Below the pieces are notes generated by a model. That model was given only the letters and a program-made list of their open reading frames with translations, did not search any database and had not been told where the DNA came from. The position numbers and the translations under genes are program-made. Shown one piece after another: positions 8,885 through 18,363 of a DNA stretch of 64,000 nt (position 1 is the stretch's first letter; each line of letters opens with the position of its first letter). Origin of the DNA: JAEUMD01 sp036768475 (GTDB lineage Bacteria > Pseudomonadota > Alphaproteobacteria > Rhizobiales > Hyphomicrobiaceae); contig DAIPMW010000007.1 of NCBI GenBank assembly GCA_036768475.1, positions 62,001 to 126,000 on the forward strand, given 5' to 3'.

Positions 8885-10621
8885 ATGAAAATCGCAGCAG
8901 CCCAGTTGAACCCTACCGTCGGCGACATCGACGGCAATGCCAGGAAGGTGGTGGCTGCCCGTGCGCAAGCCGCACAGCAGGGCGCCGATCTCGTGGTGTT
9001 CCCCGAACTCTTCATCACTGGCTATCCACCCGAGGATCTGGTCCTCAAACCCGCCTTCCAAGAGGCCGCACGCGCGCGCGTTCTGGCCCTGGCGCAGGAA
9101 TTCGACGACGATGGTCCCGGCGTGCTCATCGGCACCATCTGGGCCGAGGAGGGCAAGGTCTATAACGCCGTCGTGCTCTTGGAGAAGGGCGAGATCGCGG
9201 CCGTTCGTTACAAGGTGGATCTGCCCAACTACGGCGTCTTTGACGAAAAGCGCGTCTTCGCAACCGGCCCATTGCCTGGACCAATTGCATTTAGGGGCAT
9301 CAAATTCGGCGTGCCCATCTGCGAGGACATCTGGTCCGACGAGGTCACCGAATGCCTCGCCGAGTGTGGTGCGGAAATCCTCATCGTACCCAACGGCTCG
9401 CCGTTCGACTGGAAGAAGCCGGACGTGCGCTTGAATATCGCCGTGGCCCGCGTCACCGAGACGGAGTTGCCGTTGATCTACGTGAACCAGGTCGGCGGCC
9501 AGGATGAGCTGGTCTTCGATGGCGGCTCCTTCGCACTCAGTGCCGATCGCCGCCTCATATTGCAGTTGCCCCAGTGGACCGAACAGATCGTCGTTACCGA
9601 ATGGGAGAAGGATGATGGCGTGTGGGCGTGCGTGAAAGGGCCGATCGAGCCGCTTGTCGAAGGTGACGCCGCGGCCTACGCCGCCTGTATGCTTGGCCTG
9701 CACGATTACGTCGAAAAGAACGGTTTTCCCGGTGTTGTGCTGGGCCTGTCGGGAGGCATCGATTCCGCACTCGTCGCAGCGCTCGCTGTCGATGCGCTGG
9801 GGCCGGATCGCGTTCACGCCGTCATGCTGCCTTATCGCTACACGTCTGAAGCCTCGCTGAAGGATGCGGCTGGTTGTGCCAAGGCGTTGGGTATCCGCTA
9901 TGACGTCATCCCCATTGCCGCGCCCGTCGATGGTTTTGCGAGCGCGCTTGCTGATCTGTTCACGGGAACCAACGCCGACATCACCGAAGAGAACCTGCAA
10001 AGCCGCACACGCGGCACCATCATTATGGCAATCTCGAACAAGTTCGGTGGCATGGTGCTCACCACCGGCAACAAGTCTGAAATGTCGGTCGGCTACGCAA
10101 CACTTTACGGCGACATGAACGGCGGTTTCAACCCGATCAAGGACCTGTACAAGTCTGAGGTTTACCGCCTGGCGCGCTGGCGCAATACCAACCTCCCTCC
10201 GCAGGCGCAGGGTCCTTGCGGCATGGTCATACCTGAAACCATCCTGACAAAGGCGCCGACGGCCGAGCTGCGCGAGAACCAGACCGATCAGGACAGCCTG
10301 CCGCCCTACGATGCCCTTGATGATATCCTTGCATGTCTCGTCGAGAGGGAGATGAGCGTGCGCGACATCATCGCGCGCGGCCACGCAGCCGAGACGGTGA
10401 AAAAGGTGGAGCGACTTCTCTACATCTCCGAATACAAGCGCCGTCAGGCGGCACCCGGCGTCAAGATCTCGTCGCGGAACTTCGGTCGCGACCGCCGCTA
10501 TCCGATCACCAATCGCTTCCGCGAGACCGTCACCGGAATAGGCGCTGACGCCGATACAACAGCGGCCCGCAGCGTGCCGCGAAGCGTGGCGCCGCGTGCC
10601 GACGGCGGCGAGGTGGCATGA
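8885..10621 (+). CDS. nadE: Glutamine-hydrolysing NAD+ synthase
   Basis: Makes NAD+ from nicotinic acid adenine dinucleotide, using glutamine as the nitrogen donor. The N-terminal nitrilase-fold amidotransferase domain shows the catalytic triad: Glu41 (PELFITGY), Lys110 (RYKVDLPNYGVFDEKR) and Cys146 (VPICEDIW). The C-terminal synthetase domain has the ATP loop GLSGGIDSALVAA (Ser at residue 289) and KSEMSVGYATLYGDMNGG. The 578-residue length is that of the two-domain enzyme. ATG 8885 is chosen because MKIAAAQLNPTVGD is the normal N-terminus; an upstream ATG at 8849 is in frame but lacks a ribosome site. The stop overlaps the gltX start, so the two genes are translationally coupled. Confidence 0.95.
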   Translation: MKIAAAQLNPTVGDIDGNARKVVAARAQAAQQGADLVVFPELFITGYPPEDLVLKPAFQEAARARVLALAQEFDDDGPGVLIGTIWAEEGKVYNAVVLLEKGEIAAVRYKVDLPNYGVFDEKRVFATGPLPGPIAFRGIKFGVPICEDIWSDEVTECLAECGAEILIVPNGSPFDWKKPDVRLNIAVARVTETELPLIYVNQVGGQDELVFDGGSFALSADRRLILQLPQWTEQIVVTEWEKDDGVWACVKGPIEPLVEGDAAAYAACMLGLHDYVEKNGFPGVVLGLSGGIDSALVAALAVDALGPDRVHAVMLPYRYTSEASLKDAAGCAKALGIRYDVIPIAAPVDGFASALADLFTGTNADITEENLQSRTRGTIIMAISNKFGGMVLTTGNKSEMSVGYATLYGDMNGGFNPIKDLYKSEVYRLARWRNTNLPPQAQGPCGMVIPETILTKAPTAELRENQTDQDSLPPYDALDDILACLVEREMSVRDIIARGHAAETVKKVERLLYISEYKRRQAAPGVKISSRNFGRDRRYPITNRFRETVTGIGADADTTAARSVPRSVAPRADGGEVA

Positions 10622-11988
10622 TGAGCGTTACTGTCCGCTTTGCACCGAGCCCCACCGGCCGCCTCCACATCGGCAACATCCGCACTGCCGTGCTCAACTA
10701 CCTCTATGCGGTGAAAATGGGAGGCCGCTTCCTGCTGCGTCTCGACGACACCGATGCCGAACGCTCGACAGAGGCATTCGCACAAGGCATTCATCGCGAT
10801 CTCGCGTGGCTGGGTCTGACAACCGGTTGGCATGTGCGCCAGTCTGACCGCCTTGCACGCTACGATGAGGTGGCCGCCTCGCTCAAGGCCGCAGGAAAAC
10901 TCTATCCCTGCTATGAAAGCGAGGACGAGCTGGAACGCCGCCGCAAACGGCAGATGGCGCGGGGCATGCCGCCCATCTACGATCGTGCAGCGTTGAAACT
11001 CACGCCCGAGGAGCGTGCCGCTTTCCAGACCGAGGGCCGCAAGCCGCACTGGCGCTTCCGTCTGCCCAACACCGAAGGCGAATGCGATCTGAGGCCGTTG
11101 CCAACTATCGTCTCCTGGAACGATCTCATTCGCGGCGACCAGACAGTGGACCTGGGCTCCCTGTCCGATCCCGTGCTGATACGCGCCGACGGGACATATC
11201 TCTACACGTTTACGAGCGTTGTCGACGATATCGATTTCAGCATCACCCATATCGTGCGGGGCGCCGATCACATCACCAACACCGGCGTCCAGATTGCACT
11301 TTTCGAGGCGCTCGGCGCCGTGCCGCCGGCCTTCGGCCATCACTCATTGCTGGTCGATAGCGAAGGCAAGGCGCTGTCCAAGCGCATCGATTCACTGTCG
11401 GTCGAAGGCTTGCGAGCCAGTGGCTACGAGCCGATCGCTGTCGTTTGCCATGCCGCACTCGTCGGCACGTCCGAAGCGATTGCCCCGCACACGTCGCTGG
11501 CCTCGCTTGCCGAGGCACTCGACTTTTCGCGCATCTCGCTTTCACCCGCCCGCTTCGATGTCAGCGAGCTTGATGGTCTGAACGCGCGCCTGTTGCACAT
11601 GCTGGACTACGCCAATGTGTCGGAACGGCTGGCCCAGATCGGCGTCGGCGGTGGTGCCGAATTCTGGTACGCGGTGCGCGGCAATCTCGAAAAGCTCGCC
11701 GATGCGCAGCTCTGGTGGCAGGTCATCGCGGGCGAAATCACACCTCAAATTGAGGATCGCAAATTCCTCGAGCGCGCGGCGGATCTCCTGCCTGCCGAGC
11801 CTTGGGATGAAGGCACATGGGCGGTGTGGACCGCAGCTGTAAAGCAGCAGACCGGCACCAAGGGCCGCGCCCTGTTTCATCCGTTGCGATTGGCCTTGAC
11901 CGGCCGCGAGGCAGGGCCGGAGCTGAAGACGCTTCTGCCGTTGATCGGGCGCGACCGCGCGCTCAAACGTCTGCGTGGCGGAGATTGA
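10618..11988 (+). CDS. gltX: Glutamate--tRNA ligase
   Basis: Class I aminoacyl-tRNA synthetase charging tRNA-Glu, and in many alphaproteobacteria also tRNA-Gln for later amidation. The 456-residue product has the HIGH-type signature in PSPTGRLHIGN, a KMSKS-type loop as KALSKRIDSLS, and the GluRS connective region with CYESEDELERRRKRQ. The start ATG at 10618 overlaps the nadE stop by four bases; the adjacent ATG 10621 is equally possible. Many alphaproteobacteria carry two gltX genes. The KALSKR form and short length here may mark the second, more divergent type, but I cannot tell without the rest of the genome. A family B repeat follows the stop. Confidence 0.93.
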   Translation: MMSVTVRFAPSPTGRLHIGNIRTAVLNYLYAVKMGGRFLLRLDDTDAERSTEAFAQGIHRDLAWLGLTTGWHVRQSDRLARYDEVAASLKAAGKLYPCYESEDELERRRKRQMARGMPPIYDRAALKLTPEERAAFQTEGRKPHWRFRLPNTEGECDLRPLPTIVSWNDLIRGDQTVDLGSLSDPVLIRADGTYLYTFTSVVDDIDFSITHIVRGADHITNTGVQIALFEALGAVPPAFGHHSLLVDSEGKALSKRIDSLSVEGLRASGYEPIAVVCHAALVGTSEAIAPHTSLASLAEALDFSRISLSPARFDVSELDGLNARLLHMLDYANVSERLAQIGVGGGAEFWYAVRGNLEKLADAQLWWQVIAGEITPQIEDRKFLERAADLLPAEPWDEGTWAVWTAAVKQQTGTKGRALFHPLRLALTGREAGPELKTLLPLIGRDRALKRLRGGD

Positions 11989-12015
11989 GTGCGGCCGGCA
12001 AGCGGAGGCCACAAT

Positions 12016-12052
12016 AGTCAGACGTGGTTCGATCAAACCTGACTTGCTCTAA
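12016..12052 (-). repeat. Dispersed repeat family B, partial copy at the gltX 3' end
   Basis: The segment CAGACGTGGTTCGATC...CCTGACTTGCTCTA closely matches the right half of the longer copies at 61369-61437 and (reverse complement) 55070-55139, which read CAGACG..TTCAATCAA..CC.GACCTGCTCTA. It sits between the convergent gltX and DUF2865 genes. Strand follows the orientation used for copy 61369-61437. Confidence 0.65.
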
Positions 12053-13200
12053 CGCGGCCGCCATGGATCAATCGCCTCACCGATCTTTGGTGCACGCTGC
12101 GTGCTGCCTGTCATGCGCGGAGCAGCGGTCTCGCCAGTCACAGTCGCATCGGCTTTCTTGCCGCCCGGCCCCGGCATCGGCGTCTGGGGAATGTATTCTG
12201 CCTGCTTGCACGAGCAGCCGTTGATGTATTCCTTGCGGTAGCGGAAAGCCGTCTTCAGCTTGGTGTAGAGCTCGTTGTTGGAGAAAGCGACCATCTGGTC
12301 CACCGCACCGCCTGGGTTCTGGTAGTAATAGAGCTGTGCGGGCGCGGCGCACTTGGACTGGCAGACTTCGGCGTCGCGCTCGAAGTGATTGGGCAGCGTC
12401 GAGAAGCTGATCGGAAAGTAGTAGCCGTCGCACAGCCGCACGCACATTGTGCGGTAGGTGGCGAAGGGGAGCGAGCGGAAACCGTTGTTGTTGCCACCGC
12501 CGCCGCTTGAATCCTCGTCCTGCCAAAGGCCCGAGAACGGACCCCGGTCGCGCCGCCGCGCCTCCTGCTGGTAGGAGGCGCCGCAGTTGTTGCGCGCCAG
12601 CTCGCGGATGATCTCGTCCTGATAGGAACGTCCGCTGTTTGCCTCGATGTCCTGGCGGCGGCCTTCCAGCTCCGCGATGTATCGCTTCGTCTCGTCGACC
12701 TGATTGACCGCACGACGGCAATTGCGCGAGTTGCGCAGTTGCTTGGTGAATAAGAACCATTCGTAGCAGTCGGCCCGCTCGAGCTCGCGTTCCTGGCGGC
12801 CCAGGTCGCGCTTGGCCTGTTGCAGCGCGCGCTCGATTTCGGGAAGCTGCTCGCGCGCCTTGTTGCCGCCCTGTGATTCCTGAACCAGCCGCTGCTCGAG
12901 TGTGAGGCAGATCGAGCTGTTGCCGCCTTGCGATGCATCCGGGTTCCACTGGCGATCGGGACCGGCCGGCGCCTGTCGCGGCGGTTCACGGTAAATCGGT
13001 TCACGCGGTACGGGACGCGGACGCTCCTCCGACTCCCACGGCCAGCCGAAGCCCTGCGCATTGACCCCCGGCGCGCTCATGATGGAGAGCGCGGTGGCAG
13101 CCAGCAGGCACGCGCTCAATGCCCAGCCCGCGAAGACAGGCCGTGGTCGCGCTGCTTTGAGTATCTTGTCCACCGTACGCCTGATCATGCCGCCTTGCAT
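12049..13200 (-). CDS. DUF2865 domain-containing secreted protein
   Basis: A 383-residue exported protein. After an N-terminal hydrophobic segment (AGWALSACLLAATALSIMSA) comes a Pro/Arg-rich linker, a long helical, likely coiled-coil region (residues about 95-205, rich in E, R, Q and K), and then the DUF2865 domain with MCVRLCDGYYFPISFST, FERDAEVCQSKC, LYYYQNPGG and GCSCKQAEYIP. DUF2865 is found mostly in Hyphomicrobiales and its function is unknown; the paired cysteines suggest a disulfide-stabilised periplasmic or surface domain. ATG 13200 is the longest start; ATG 13188 is an alternative. It converges on gltX. Confidence 0.8.
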   Translation of the reverse strand: MQGGMIRRTVDKILKAARPRPVFAGWALSACLLAATALSIMSAPGVNAQGFGWPWESEERPRPVPREPIYREPPRQAPAGPDRQWNPDASQGGNSSICLTLEQRLVQESQGGNKAREQLPEIERALQQAKRDLGRQERELERADCYEWFLFTKQLRNSRNCRRAVNQVDETKRYIAELEGRRQDIEANSGRSYQDEIIRELARNNCGASYQQEARRRDRGPFSGLWQDEDSSGGGGNNNGFRSLPFATYRTMCVRLCDGYYFPISFSTLPNHFERDAEVCQSKCAAPAQLYYYQNPGGAVDQMVAFSNNELYTKLKTAFRYRKEYINGCSCKQAEYIPQTPMPGPGGKKADATVTGETAAPRMTGSTQRAPKIGEAIDPWRPR

Positions 13201-13636
13201 TGCTTGCCGCCATTCGCGCGGAGGACTTGAATTGCCGGGCGGCTTCGTGAGAAGTTCTGCGCCACTTGCTGCCAGCGAAGTGCGCCGCCTATGCTCTCGA
13301 TTCGCCCCGCGGAGAGTAGCTCGCGTGAGATCTTCGGGCCTTCACACCACCCGCCAGCAGATCACCCGCCAGCACGGCCTACCAGTCCGGCCCGTGCTCC
13401 GGTGCCGCGCCGGCACCGTACCCAGCCCTTGCGCCGCTACGCCTCTATGAGAGGTTTAACCTGTTCTGCTAGGGGGTCAATTGGGACTAATCATGGCAAT
13501 CCACAGGTCCGGCAGAAATTCTGCGCGCGGCATATGGCGACGGGGCGAAGATGCTGCCAAACCTTGAGAAATTTGTCGCCGGAGCGTTCAATAACGTATT
13601 GGTGGAAATCCAGGGCGGAAATCGGGAGGACCAGAA
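13201..13636. other. Intergenic gap between DUF2865 and a small secreted protein gene
   Basis: A divergent region of 436 bases. It contains a perfect 8-bp hairpin with a 3-base loop at 13400-13418 (CGGTGCCG/CGGCACCG), closer to the DUF2865 side. GGGAGGA at 13624-13630 is the ribosome site of the following gene. The open frames inside it have no protein-like character. I see no RNA gene. Confidence 0.5.
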
Positions 13637-14086
13637 GTGTCGAAATGCACGAGGGCAGGTGTGGGCGTCGTGTCAGCGCTGGTGATGCTGGCGATCCTGA
13701 TGGCACCGCAGGCTTCAGCCGAGGGCCTTGCAAAGCACTTGTCTTGCACCTTCGACCGCGGCACTTCGACGACCTATGAGGCTGGAGAGTTCATCTCCAA
13801 GCCCGCCCAGCCGCTGACTTTCGAAATTGCCGATATCGATCTGGAGGCCCAGTCTGCCCGCCTACTGACGAGTGACGGCGATGGCGTCGGCACGTTGCGT
13901 GTGGTTCGTGCGTTGAACGCCAATCATTTCCTCGAGGTCGTCAATGAGGGTTTCCTGAACCTGACCACGATCTACGATCTCGATGCCGCGCGCGGCACCT
14001 ACCCGGCTGTGCATTCGCGCCATCTTGGACTTTTGGGTCAGCCCGTGTTCGCCCAATATAGTGGCCAGTGCAAGCCGCTGCCTTGA
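13637..14086 (+). CDS. Small secreted protein of unknown function
   Basis: A 149-residue protein starting at GTG 13637, with GGGAGGA six bases upstream. The first 30 residues form a signal peptide (VSALVMLAILMAPQASA). The mature part has a Cys at each end (HLSCTFDRG and QYSGQCKPLP) that could form a disulfide, with a compact beta-rich pattern in between. I do not recognise the family. It is followed after 38 bases by the DUF1489 gene on the same strand, so they may share a transcript. Confidence 0.65.
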   Translation: MSKCTRAGVGVVSALVMLAILMAPQASAEGLAKHLSCTFDRGTSTTYEAGEFISKPAQPLTFEIADIDLEAQSARLLTSDGDGVGTLRVVRALNANHFLEVVNEGFLNLTTIYDLDAARGTYPAVHSRHLGLLGQPVFAQYSGQCKPLP

Positions 14087-14124
14087 GGCGAGGCGCGGCT
14101 TGAAAGGCGCCCAACGGAACAACG

Positions 14125-14565
14125 ATGACGCTTCATCTGGTTAAACTATGCGTCGGCGCGATCTCGATCGACGACTTGGCCGAATGGCAGGCTGGGCGTC
14201 TGGCCGAGGCACGCAAGCACAGCGCCGGCGCCAAGCTGTTCCACGCGACGTTCCAGACTCCGAGACGCCAGGACGAGCTGCTCGAAGGCGGCTCTCTTTA
14301 TTGGGTGATCAAGGGGCAGATCCAGGTGCGCCAGCGTCTCATCGGCTTCAGCGAGGGCAATAAGAGCGATGGCTCGGCCTGCTGCCTGCTGCTGCTCGAT
14401 CCAGCACTGGTTCCTGTCCATCCCGTGCCGCGGCGCGCATTCCAGGGCTGGCGGTATCTGACTGCCGAGGATGCGCCGCCGGATCTGACCGGTGCGGCCG
14501 GACGCGGCCTTGCCGCGATGCCCGAGCAGTTGCGCCGCGAGCTTGCCGAACTGGGGCTGATCTGA
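14125..14565 (+). CDS. DUF1489 family protein
   Basis: A 146-residue cytoplasmic protein with no signal peptide. It matches the alphaproteobacterial DUF1489 family: LVKLCVGAISIDDLAEWQ near the start, FHATFQTPRRQDELLEGGSL, WVIKGQIQVRQRL and AFQGWRYLTAEDAPPDL. The family is conserved in Hyphomicrobiales but has no assigned reaction. It lies between a small secreted protein gene (38 bases upstream) and an aminotransferase gene (94 bases downstream), all on the plus strand. Confidence 0.8.
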   Translation: MTLHLVKLCVGAISIDDLAEWQAGRLAEARKHSAGAKLFHATFQTPRRQDELLEGGSLYWVIKGQIQVRQRLIGFSEGNKSDGSACCLLLLDPALVPVHPVPRRAFQGWRYLTAEDAPPDLTGAAGRGLAAMPEQLRRELAELGLI

Positions 14566-14659
14566 TCAATTCGCCGCCACCCGCGGCCGGACCGGCCGGA
14601 AACTTCCCATAAGATGCCGCGCGAAGCGGCGCGACCTTGGCGCTGGAGGCGCCGCACGC

Positions 14660-15769
14660 ATGACCCATCCACTCGTCAACCCGCGCATCCGCGCGATCCC
14701 GCCGACCATTCCCTTCGTCGGGCCGGAAGCCCTGATGCGCACATCCGGCCGCCGCTTCAGCGCGCGCATCGGCGCCAACGAGAGCGTATTTGGACCATCG
14801 CCCAAAGCGATCGCAGTGATGGAGAGGGCGGCGGCCGAGAACTGGATGTATGCCGACCCCGAAAGCTATGAGCTGCGTGCCGCCATCGCGCGTCACATGG
14901 GCTTTGGCGAAAACAACGTGGTGATTGGCGAAGGTATCGACGGACTCCTGGGGCTGACATTGCATGTCGTGCTGTCACCCGGCGACACGGTGGTGACGTC
15001 CGATGGCGCCTATCCCACCTTCAACTTCCACGTCGCCATGCATTCAGGGCGTCTTGTCAAGGTGCCATACCGCGACGACAAGGAGGATCTGGCGGCGCTG
15101 CTCGACACCGCCAGGCGCGAGAAGGCGCGCGTGCTTTATGTGTCAAATCCCGACAATCCGATGGGATCATGGTGGCCGGCCGATGAGATCCAGCGGCTGG
15201 TGGACCAGGTTCCTGACGACATGCTGCTGATCCTTGATGAAGCTTATGGCGATACCGCGCCTCAGGGCACGCTCCCCGCAATCGATGTCGCACGCCAGAA
15301 CGTGCTGCGCTATCGAACCTTCTCCAAGGCCTACGGACTGGCCGGTGCGCGCGTCGGTTACTGCTTCGGCCCCGCCGAGCTGATCGCCGAGTTCGAGAAG
15401 GTGCGAAACCATTACGGCATCAACCGCGTGGGGCAGCTCGGCGCGTTGGCCGCACTTGAGGATCAGGCCTATTTGAAGACGGCTGTTGCAGACATCGCCT
15501 GTGCCCGCGAACGCATTTCTGGGATTGCCCGAGCCAACGGCCTGAATCCGCTGCCCTCGGCCACGAATTTCGTCGCCATCGATTGTGGCCGCGACGGCAC
15601 TTACGCCAAGCGGATACTCGATGGTGTGCTCGCCCGCGATGTCTTCATCCGCATGCCCGGCGTGGCGCCCCTGAACCGCTGCATCCGCGTGTCCTGCGGC
15701 ATCGAAGAAAACCTCAACATGTTTGCTGACGCGCTTGCCGGCAGTTTGAAATCGCTGGCGCAGACGTAA
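14660..15769 (+). CDS. Histidinol-phosphate-aminotransferase-like PLP aminotransferase
   Basis: A 369-residue fold-type I PLP enzyme of the HisC/class I-II group. It shows GANESVFGPSPKA at the N-terminus, the phosphate-contacting YADPESYELRAAIA, SNPDNPMGSWW, the cofactor-contacting LDEAYGD, and the lysine in TFSKAYGLAGARVGY that forms the Schiff base. The C-terminal RVSCGIEENLNMF matches the substrate carboxylate-binding Arg region. HisC-like enzymes can act on histidinol phosphate or on aromatic amino acids. Since no his genes are nearby, the substrate stays open. GGAGG at 14645-14649 supports ATG 14660. Confidence 0.85.
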   Translation: MTHPLVNPRIRAIPPTIPFVGPEALMRTSGRRFSARIGANESVFGPSPKAIAVMERAAAENWMYADPESYELRAAIARHMGFGENNVVIGEGIDGLLGLTLHVVLSPGDTVVTSDGAYPTFNFHVAMHSGRLVKVPYRDDKEDLAALLDTARREKARVLYVSNPDNPMGSWWPADEIQRLVDQVPDDMLLILDEAYGDTAPQGTLPAIDVARQNVLRYRTFSKAYGLAGARVGYCFGPAELIAEFEKVRNHYGINRVGQLGALAALEDQAYLKTAVADIACARERISGIARANGLNPLPSATNFVAIDCGRDGTYAKRILDGVLARDVFIRMPGVAPLNRCIRVSCGIEENLNMFADALAGSLKSLAQT

Positions 15770-16670
15770 GCCAGCGGTTTGCGTGACTTGCCTGCAATCT
15801 TTGCAAATCGCCTTACGCTTCTCGAACGCTCCCTCGCATCCCGAGGTATGACAGCGTCAAATCCCACCTTCCCGAAGCTCACAGCGTCAGATGGCGGCGT
15901 CGGAACACAGCGCTCCGAACATGACAGAGCCCGGCGGGGTGCCTCCGCACCCCCCGGGCTTGCCGGATCGTCTCATGGGCTTTTTGATCGACGTACGGCG
16001 TTGCTCCTCTGCTCGGCTCGTTCGAACATCATGCCGGATCGGTGGTCTGCGACGCCAATGGTACGGGTGATCGTGACACCCTATGGCTCGCACCTTCCAT
16101 CACTGGACAGCAGCCCATTCGCTGGGGGCTGCGTCGAACATGTGCCCGAAAAAATGGCCGAAGCAGTCGGGTTTAGTGCCTTGATACGTCCTTTTAGCCT
16201 GTAACGACCTCCGTCGAGAATTACGCTCATCCTGCCGCTTAATGGCACCAGCCCCGTTGAATGGACGTGCTTTAGCCAAGTATTGCACCAATCCATTCTG
16301 GTCACACACCATGTGTGCCCGTCTGCACAGGTGTAATGCACCAGACGGCATTCAGTAGCGTCGTTGTTTTCAGCTTTTCAAGTCTTCGCCGCCATTGTCG
16401 AAGATCAATTCAGATCTTGCGGTCAGGCGGCCTTTAGCGACCCGGCGGATACATTTTCTTAGACCTCCTATCGAAGGGTTGAAGAAAGTTTGCCCCTCGT
16501 TGCGCAGCCTGTCAACGCCATTCGAAACTTTTGTGTCGTTCCCGGACCATGCTTCGGGTTCGGCCACATGGTTAGCGCCATATTAACGCTCGCGCGCTAG
16601 CTTGAGTAAGTCTGCGATCGATGGGCCGGATGTGCGCCATGAGGGCTTGGCAACCGGTGGGCGGAAAAGG
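15770..16670. other. 900-base gene-poor gap
   Basis: Between the aminotransferase and a small membrane protein gene. It holds a strong hairpin at 15928-15960 and is slightly less GC-rich than its surroundings after about 16200. The open frames in it, including one on the minus strand from 16341 to 16081, lack a good ribosome site and recognisable protein motifs. I found no tRNA-like T-loop or CCA-ended cloverleaf. This is the longest stretch without a supported gene, so a noncoding RNA or an eroded gene remains possible. Confidence 0.5.
15928..15960 (+). terminator. Long GC-rich hairpin downstream of the aminotransferase
   Basis: AGCCCGG pairs with CCGGGCT and, after one bulged C, GGGGTGC pairs with GCACCCC around a CTCC loop. 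That is 14 paired positions in total. A GGCTTTTT run lies about 20 bases further on. It could end transcription of the aminotransferase gene or of an unseen RNA in the gap. Confidence 0.55.
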
Positions 16671-17006
16671 ATGAGCAAGGCGACGGCAGCTATTGTCGGT
16701 TTGGCGGGTGTCGCCTTCGCGACCCTGCTGGGTTACGGCAGCGGCATGCCTGACGTTGGCACGATCGCCGCCAAATCCCCGACTACCGCGGAAATCGTGA
16801 GCCAGACCGATGCGATACGGGATTGGAAGCTTCACTGGCCATCGTTCGGAGTCGGCATTGCAGCGGGAATTCTGCTGGCGCTGTTTTTCCAGATCTCGTG
16901 GTTCGAGCTGCCTCGCTATTTCGTCCGCTGGCTCATCGCTAACGAACGCAATTTCTATCGGGTCGGCGTCGCCGGCGTTTGTCTCGCCGTCCTTCTTTTC
17001 TACTGA
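16671..17006 (+). CDS. Small three-helix membrane protein of unknown function
   Basis: A 111-residue product from ATG 16671, with three likely membrane segments: AAIVGLAGVAFATLLGY near the N-terminus, GVGIAAGILLALFFQISW in the middle and VGVAGVCLAVLLFY at the C-terminus. I do not recognise a family. The reading frame is open upstream to a TTG at 16602, but that extension looks noncoding. The ribosome site is weak (GGAAAAGG abuts the ATG), which lowers confidence in the start. It precedes the nadM gene by 201 bases on the same strand. Confidence 0.6.
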   Translation: MSKATAAIVGLAGVAFATLLGYGSGMPDVGTIAAKSPTTAEIVSQTDAIRDWKLHWPSFGVGIAAGILLALFFQISWFELPRYFVRWLIANERNFYRVGVAGVCLAVLLFY

Positions 17007-17207
17007 CGCCACCTCTTGAGCAGCTACGTTTTTGCGACCTCGTTGTGCGCACGGGCGGCGATGTGACTTGCCGCTGCACATTTCTGCGAAACATGTTCAA
17101 GCCGTCGCCACGCCCACCCCTTCAAATTTTCCGGCCCCGCGCCATATTGAAAAGGGTCGCGCGAGGAGTTCGCGCGGGTCATCTGGATCCGTCGAGGGAG
17201 TCTCGGC

Positions 17208-18281
17208 ATGACCTACGACTATCTGGCCTTCATAGGCCGCTTTCAACCATTCCATCTCGGCCATCGCTACGTCATCAATGCAGCGCTTCGTCGCGCGCGC
17301 CACGTGATTGTGCTTGTCGGTTCGCCAAACATCGCACGCTCTGCCAAGAACCCGTTCACCTACGATGAGCGTGCCGCCATGCTTGGTGCGGCGTTTCCTG
17401 GCGAGATCGCCGCTGGCCGTCTCGTTGTCAGACCAGTGGACGACTTCGCTTATAACGATACGGCGTGGGTGGCGGCGGTACAGCGAACGATGGCGCGCGC
17501 GGTGCTCGAGCATGCCAATGGTGGCGTCGCAACGTTGTGTGGCATGAACGATTTCAGGATCGGTCTGGTCGGCCACGCGAAGGACGCCTCCAGAAGCTAT
17601 TTGAAATCATTCCCCGAGTGGGAGGTCGTCGAAATCGAGGCGCCGAACGGCACGTTCGCAGCCGCCGACATCCGCCGTGACTATATCCGCCGCGCGCCGA
17701 TCCTGCCGCACGATACCTGTCCGCCCGAGGTCGTCGCACAAATGGAAGCCTTTTGCCTGACGCCCGCATTCACTTGGCTCGTCTCGGAAGCCGAATGGTT
17801 GGCGGACTACAAAAGAAGCTGGCAAGCAGCGCCTTACGCGCCGACCTTTGTCACCGTCGATTGTATCGTCGAACAATCAGGTCACGTGCTTCTCGTGCAC
17901 CGTCGCGATGCGCCGGGTAAAGGCCTGCTGGCATTACCGGGTGGATTCGTCGGAAATGATGAGCACCTGCGCGATGCAGCGATCCGCGAGTTGCGCGAGG
18001 AAACAAGCATTGCCGATCAGAAGGGGCCGATACCGCCGGCAATGCTGGCCTCTTTCATCGACGATCGCGCCAGCCGCGTCTTTGATGCGCCCGACCGTTC
18101 CGAGCGCGGCCGCACGATCACGCATGCCTTTTTGGTGCGTTGTCCCGACCGCCGCAAGCTCTTCAAGGTGAAGGGCGGCGACGATGCCGCACATGCAGCA
18201 TGGTATCGCTTCTCGGATCTCGATCCGCATGCATTTTTCGAGGATCACTGGTTCATCCTTCAGGCGATGACTGGGATCTGA
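17208..18281 (+). CDS. Bifunctional NMN adenylyltransferase / Nudix hydrolase
   Basis: Fusion protein of 357 residues. The N-terminal NadM-type nucleotidyltransferase domain (residues 1 to about 180) has GRFQPFHLGH, the ATP-binding HxGH motif, and GSPNIARSAKNPFTYDER; it makes NAD+ from nicotinamide mononucleotide and ATP. The C-terminal Nudix domain (from about residue 205) has the box GGFVGNDEHLRDAAIRELRE followed by ETSIAD, and probably hydrolyses ADP-ribose or a related nucleotide. This fusion is known from Synechocystis and Francisella-type proteins. Next to it, 82 bases downstream, is the NAMPT gene that makes its NMN substrate, so the pair forms a two-step nicotinamide-to-NAD route. Confidence 0.92.
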   Translation: MTYDYLAFIGRFQPFHLGHRYVINAALRRARHVIVLVGSPNIARSAKNPFTYDERAAMLGAAFPGEIAAGRLVVRPVDDFAYNDTAWVAAVQRTMARAVLEHANGGVATLCGMNDFRIGLVGHAKDASRSYLKSFPEWEVVEIEAPNGTFAAADIRRDYIRRAPILPHDTCPPEVVAQMEAFCLTPAFTWLVSEAEWLADYKRSWQAAPYAPTFVTVDCIVEQSGHVLLVHRRDAPGKGLLALPGGFVGNDEHLRDAAIRELREETSIADQKGPIPPAMLASFIDDRASRVFDAPDRSERGRTITHAFLVRCPDRRKLFKVKGGDDAAHAAWYRFSDLDPHAFFEDHWFILQAMTGI

Positions 18282-18363
18282 ACCCGACTGCGTTTTATCT
18301 GGCGGCGTCGCACCGGCAGCCGGGGAGTCCGGATGCCATCCAACGGCAAGAAAAGTTTTCGTT

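Noticed and set aside
8162..10384. Very long open frame (740 codons) on the minus strand
   Set aside because: It lies opposite DAHP synthase and nadE, both with complete motifs. High GC and codon bias leave antisense frames open. Its translation has no recognisable domain.
16081..16341. 86-codon minus-strand frame in the long gap
   Set aside because: The middle looks a little protein-like, but there is no clear ribosome site, a second frame overlaps it, and I recognise no family. Left as a possibility in the gap entry.
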